A stretch of DNA of 64,000 bases, taken from positions 310,001 through 374,000 of the forward strand of contig NZ_QUNO01000001.1 of the NCBI RefSeq assembly GCF_003387475.1, written 5' to 3'. A program made the translations under genes and the position numbers. This DNA comes from Kutzneria buriramensis (GTDB lineage Bacteria > Actinomycetota > Actinomycetes > Mycobacteriales > Pseudonocardiaceae). The notes beneath the pieces are model-generated. The model saw only the letters and a program-made list of their open reading frames with translations. It was not told the origin of the DNA and made no database searches. This document shows, piece after piece, positions 61,040 to 64,000 of the stretch (position 1 is the stretch's first letter; each line of letters begins with the position of its first letter).

Positions 61040-62026
61040 GTGCGCCTAGGGGTGCTTGACGTCGGGTCGAACACTGTCCACCTGTTGGTGGTGGACGCGC
61101 ATCGTGGTGCCCATCCGACGCCGATGTCCTCGGAGAAGTCGGTGCTGCGGCTGGCCGAGCAGCTCACCGGCAGCGGCACGCTGTCCCGGCACGGCGCCGA
61201 CGCGCTGGTGCGCGCGGTGGCCGAAGGCAAGGCCTCGGCCGTCCAGTTCGGCTGCGAGGACCTGATGGCGTTCGCCACCTCCGCGGTGCGCGAGGCCGGC
61301 AACTCCGCCGCCGTGCTGGAGCGCGTGCGCAAGGAGACCGGCGTCGAGCTGGAGGTGCTCAGCGGCGAGGACGAGGCCCGCTACACCTTTCTGGCGGTGC
61401 GCCGCTGGTACGGCTGGTCCGCCGGCCGGCTGCTCAACCTGGACATCGGCGGCGGCTCGCTGGAGATCGCCGTCGGCCGCGACGAGAGCCCGGACCTGGC
61501 CTGCTCGATCCCGCTGGGCGCGGGCCGGCTGACCCGGACCCGGTTCAAGCACGACCCGCCGACCCGGCACGAGCTGCGCGACACCGTGGAGTGGATCGAC
61601 GAGCAGCTCGCCCCGGTCGCCAAGCGGGTGCTCCGGCTGGGCGAGCCGGACCTGGTCGCCGCCACCTCGAAGACCTTCCGCACGCTGGCCCGGCTGACCG
61701 GCGCCGCCCCGTCCGGCCAGGGGCCGCGCGTACGCAGGGTGCTCACCCATTCGGGGCTGCGTCAGCTGATCGCCTTCATCTCCCGGATGTCCGCCGAGGA
61801 CATCGCCGAGCTGGAGGGCGTCAGCGCGGGCCGGGCGGCCCAGCTGGTCGCCGGCGCACTCGTGGCGGAGGCCACCATGCGAGCGTTGTCACTCACAGAA
61901 CTCGAGATCTGCCCCTGGGCGCTGCGCGAAGGTGTCATTCTTCGTCGACTGGACCACACGGACGGCGCGGTGCCGCCCGGCGAGACTGGACGGACGGCCC
62001 ACTTCGGGGCACGGTGGAATCAATGA
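61040..62026 (+). CDS. ppx: Exopolyphosphatase (Ppx/GppA family)
   Basis: A 328-residue ASKHA-fold phosphatase that shortens polyphosphate or hydrolyses pppGpp. LGVLDVGSNTVHLLVVD is the first phosphate loop, and LLNLDIGGGSLEIAVGRDE the second. VLSGEDEARYTFLAVRR carries the conserved Glu. The short length, without the C-terminal HD domain, matches mycobacterial Rv0496. GTG 61040 (or 61031) is the start. Next to SenX3-RegX3 it fits a phosphate-homeostasis role. Confidence 0.93.
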   Translation: MRLGVLDVGSNTVHLLVVDAHRGAHPTPMSSEKSVLRLAEQLTGSGTLSRHGADALVRAVAEGKASAVQFGCEDLMAFATSAVREAGNSAAVLERVRKETGVELEVLSGEDEARYTFLAVRRWYGWSAGRLLNLDIGGGSLEIAVGRDESPDLACSIPLGAGRLTRTRFKHDPPTRHELRDTVEWIDEQLAPVAKRVLRLGEPDLVAATSKTFRTLARLTGAAPSGQGPRVRRVLTHSGLRQLIAFISRMSAEDIAELEGVSAGRAAQLVAGALVAEATMRALSLTELEICPWALREGVILRRLDHTDGAVPPGETGRTAHFGARWNQ

Positions 62027-63342
62027 GTCGAGAAAGCGGTTCCGAGCGCAGTCAGCGCACGGTCGCGGAGTTGCTCGCCCAGTACGGGGCCAACTCCGAG
62101 GACAGTGCGCCCAGACGTCGTCGGCGCCGGGCCGACGAACCGACCGACACGGCGCCCCAGGCGATCATCGACCGGGTGCTGTCGGACAGCGGCAACCTGA
62201 TGGCCATCCGCGACGACGTCGAGGAGACCACCGTCGGCACCCAGCCGCCGGTACGCCAGCAGCCGCCGACGCCGCCCCCGCCACCGGCTGCCTCGCAGCA
62301 GCTGCCCAAGCGACCGGTGCAGCAGCCGCCGACGCCCGGACCGCAGCAGACCCCGCCGCCCGTGCCGCAGGCGGGACAGTCACCTTCGCCGCAGGCGGGC
62401 CCGCCGCAGCCGCCTACCGCACAGCCTCCGCAGGCCCCGCCGCCCGCCGCCGCGTCCCAGGCCACCGCCACGGGCATGCGCCCGCCGGTGCGTCCCGGTC
62501 CTCCCGGCGCGCCCGCCGCTGGTCCTGGTCGCACGCCGCCTCCGCCCCCGCCGCGCATCGAGTCGTCCCGCACGAACCTGTCGCGGGCCGACCTGTCGCG
62601 GCCGAACGCGCAGCAGCCGCAGCCCACCGCCTACTTCCGGCCGGTGCCGCCCGGCACGCAGAACCCGCCGCCGGTGGACGCCACCGCGGACACCACCTAC
62701 CTGCCGCCCATCACCGCGGACACGCCGCCGCCGAACTCGCTGGCGAACCGGCTGAACGGCGCGCCGCCGCAGGAGGGCGTCACCGAGCAGATGCCGCGCA
62801 TCCCGGCGTCGGTGGGTGAGAGCACCCAGGCCCACCCCGGGCCGCTCGTCGACGACGACGAGGACGCCTTCGGGGCCCCGCGCGGTGCCATGCCGCCGAT
62901 GGAGAGCACGCAGGCGCACGCCGGCCCGTACGTCGACGATGACGACGACCAGTACGAGTACGACGACTACCAGGGCAACAACGACTTCTCGTACTCGGTC
63001 GACCACGACGCCGCGCCCGCCGGGGTCGGCGGCGCGCTCGAGGTCGAGGACGGCGAGGCGGCGGAGGAGACCGAGGGCTCGCCGGGCAAGCAGTGGTTGA
63101 TGATGATCGCCCAGCTGGCCATCGGCGTCGTCGGTGGCGCCGCGCTCTGGCTGGGCTTCCAGTGGCTGTGGAACGCGCTGCCGGCCGCCGCGCTGGCCGC
63201 CGCGGTCGCGGTGATCGTCGCCCTGGTGATCGTCGTGCGCCGCATCCGCAAGGCCGACGACCTCCAGACCATGGTGCTGGCGGTGCTGGTCGGCCTGATC
63301 GTGACGGTGTCACCGGCCGCGCTGCGGCTGATCGGGCACTAG
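62023..63342 (+). CDS. Proline-rich membrane protein (Rv0497-like)
   Basis: A 439-residue protein. SQRTVAELLAQYGANSED begins a short folded or basic segment with a run of arginines. A long Pro/Gln/Ala-rich region (about 75-260) follows, then an acidic stretch (VDDDDDQYEYDDY), and finally three C-terminal membrane helices (about 350-437). Mycobacterial Rv0497 has the same plan in shorter form. The function is unknown; a scaffold at the membrane is possible. ATG overlaps the ppx stop by 4 bp. Confidence 0.88.
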   Translation: MSRESGSERSQRTVAELLAQYGANSEDSAPRRRRRRADEPTDTAPQAIIDRVLSDSGNLMAIRDDVEETTVGTQPPVRQQPPTPPPPPAASQQLPKRPVQQPPTPGPQQTPPPVPQAGQSPSPQAGPPQPPTAQPPQAPPPAAASQATATGMRPPVRPGPPGAPAAGPGRTPPPPPPRIESSRTNLSRADLSRPNAQQPQPTAYFRPVPPGTQNPPPVDATADTTYLPPITADTPPPNSLANRLNGAPPQEGVTEQMPRIPASVGESTQAHPGPLVDDDEDAFGAPRGAMPPMESTQAHAGPYVDDDDDQYEYDDYQGNNDFSYSVDHDAAPAGVGGALEVEDGEAAEETEGSPGKQWLMMIAQLAIGVVGGAALWLGFQWLWNALPAAALAAAVAVIVALVIVVRRIRKADDLQTMVLAVLVGLIVTVSPAALRLIGH

Positions 63343-64000
63343 TTGGCCACGCGGCACATCCCGGTCGGGCTGTCCACGGCATCGGTGTGGCCGCAGCCGG
63401 CCGGCGCGGCCTTCGAGCTCGCCGGTGACCTCGGCTACGACGGCGTCGAGGTGATGGTCTGGGCCGACCCGGTCAGCCAGGACATGGACGCCCTGCTGGA
63501 CCTGTCCGACCGGCACGGCATGCCGGTGCTGGCCGTGCACGCGCCGTGCCTGCTGATCAGCCAGCGGGTGTGGTCCCCCGATCCGGTGATCCGGCTGCGT
63601 CGCGCGGTGACCGCCGCGCAGGTGCTGGACGCGCCCACCGTGGTCGTGCACCCGCCGTTCCGCTGGCAGCGCCGCTACGCCGAGCGGTTCTCCGACCTCG
63701 TCGCGGAGCTCGACGAGACCAGCGGCGTCAAGATCGCCGTGGAGAACATGTTCCCGGTCCGGCTGCGCGGCACCGAGCTGTCGGCGTTCAAGCCGTCCGT
63801 GGACCCCACCGACGCCGGTCACCGGCACTACACGCTGGACCTCTCCCACAGCGCCGCCGCGCAGATGGACCCGTTGGAGCTGGCCGGGCGCATGGGCAAG
63901 GGCCTCGTCCACGTCCACCTCGCCGACGGCAGCGGCTCCTCCCGTGACGAGCACCTCGTCCCCGGCCGCGGGACCCAGCCGTGCGCGACGTTCTGCGAGC
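63343..64000 (+). CDS. Sugar phosphate isomerase/epimerase-like TIM barrel (partial, Rv0498-like)
   Basis: The first 219 residues are in the window; the gene runs off the right edge. IPVGLSTASVWPQPAGAAFELA, YDGVEVMVWAD and VLAVHAPCLL are early barrel strands, VVVHPPFRWQRRYAE and IAVENMFPVR later ones, and LDLSHSAAAQMDPLELA and LVHVHLADGSG bear metal ligands of the xylose isomerase-like family. TTG 63343 directly follows the previous TAG stop. The substrate is unknown. Confidence 0.85.
   Translation, partial: MATRHIPVGLSTASVWPQPAGAAFELAGDLGYDGVEVMVWADPVSQDMDALLDLSDRHGMPVLAVHAPCLLISQRVWSPDPVIRLRRAVTAAQVLDAPTVVVHPPFRWQRRYAERFSDLVAELDETSGVKIAVENMFPVRLRGTELSAFKPSVDPTDAGHRHYTLDLSHSAAAQMDPLELAGRMGKGLVHVHLADGSGSSRDEHLVPGRGTQPCATFCE

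Overview
The window is about 70% G+C with the codon bias and dense gene packing of an actinomycete. Mycothiol genes (mshA, a mycothiol-dependent isomerase-type protein), an actinobacterial integration host factor, a SenX3-RegX3 pair, an HbhA-like gene and a Glu-Asp-Phe tRNA cluster all point to Actinobacteria. The gene content best fits a member of the Pseudonocardiaceae, but the genus cannot be read from the sequence.

Region 1 (1-9.0 kb) is mostly minus strand. It holds the start of an L,D-transpeptidase lipoprotein, a stand-alone mihF, an ADP-ribosylglycohydrolase, a YbaB-like protein fused to an ADP-ribosyltransferase-like domain, a second complete L,D-transpeptidase and a membrane protein with two nucleotide-binding RCK/TrkA domains. 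The transferase-hydrolase pair, 1 nt apart on one strand, is the most novel-looking unit in the window. Sparse DNA follows with two small genes. tRNA-Glu, tRNA-Asp and tRNA-Phe then lie at 9.48-9.75 kb, with a strong terminator.

Region 2 (10.2-22.5 kb, plus strand) is a compact surface-polysaccharide locus. It has an initiating phosphoglycosyltransferase, a Wzz-like co-polymerase, an O-antigen ligase/polymerase-like protein, a Wzx-like flippase, five glycosyltransferases (including a WecG/TagA type and a family 4 type) and a large GNAT-aminotransferase fusion. Most genes overlap by 4 bp. No nucleotide-sugar synthesis genes are present, so precursors must come from elsewhere.

Region 3 (22.6-37.5 kb) is mixed. 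It contains a secreted Gly/Asn- and Pro-rich protein, a small ECF-type sigma factor with a 57-residue partner, an aminotransferase, a DUF445 membrane protein, a degenerate tandem-repeat array, a CGNR zinc-finger protein, a PadR-ABC-FtsX operon behind a perfect 11-bp dyad, a membrane-anchored NACHT NTPase, a MerR-monooxygenase-RpiB operon and a PIMT-like methyltransferase.

Region 4 (37.6-64 kb) follows the gene order of the Mycobacterium tuberculosis Rv0474-Rv0498 block as I recall it: XRE regulator, hbhA, DUF2516 protein, DUF2505 protein, murB, SDR, lprQ-type L,D-transpeptidase, mshA, YbjN protein, phosphoglycerate mutase, senX3, regX3, ppx, Pro-rich membrane protein and a sugar-isomerase-type TIM barrel. 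Lineage-specific genes are inserted between these: a trypsin-like protease, hydrolases, YbaK, purU, a CoA ligase, an Imm33-like gene between hypotheticals, a secreted propeller-like protein, and an aldo/keto reductase with a shortened regulator. The block joins cell-wall synthesis, mycothiol synthesis and phosphate sensing.
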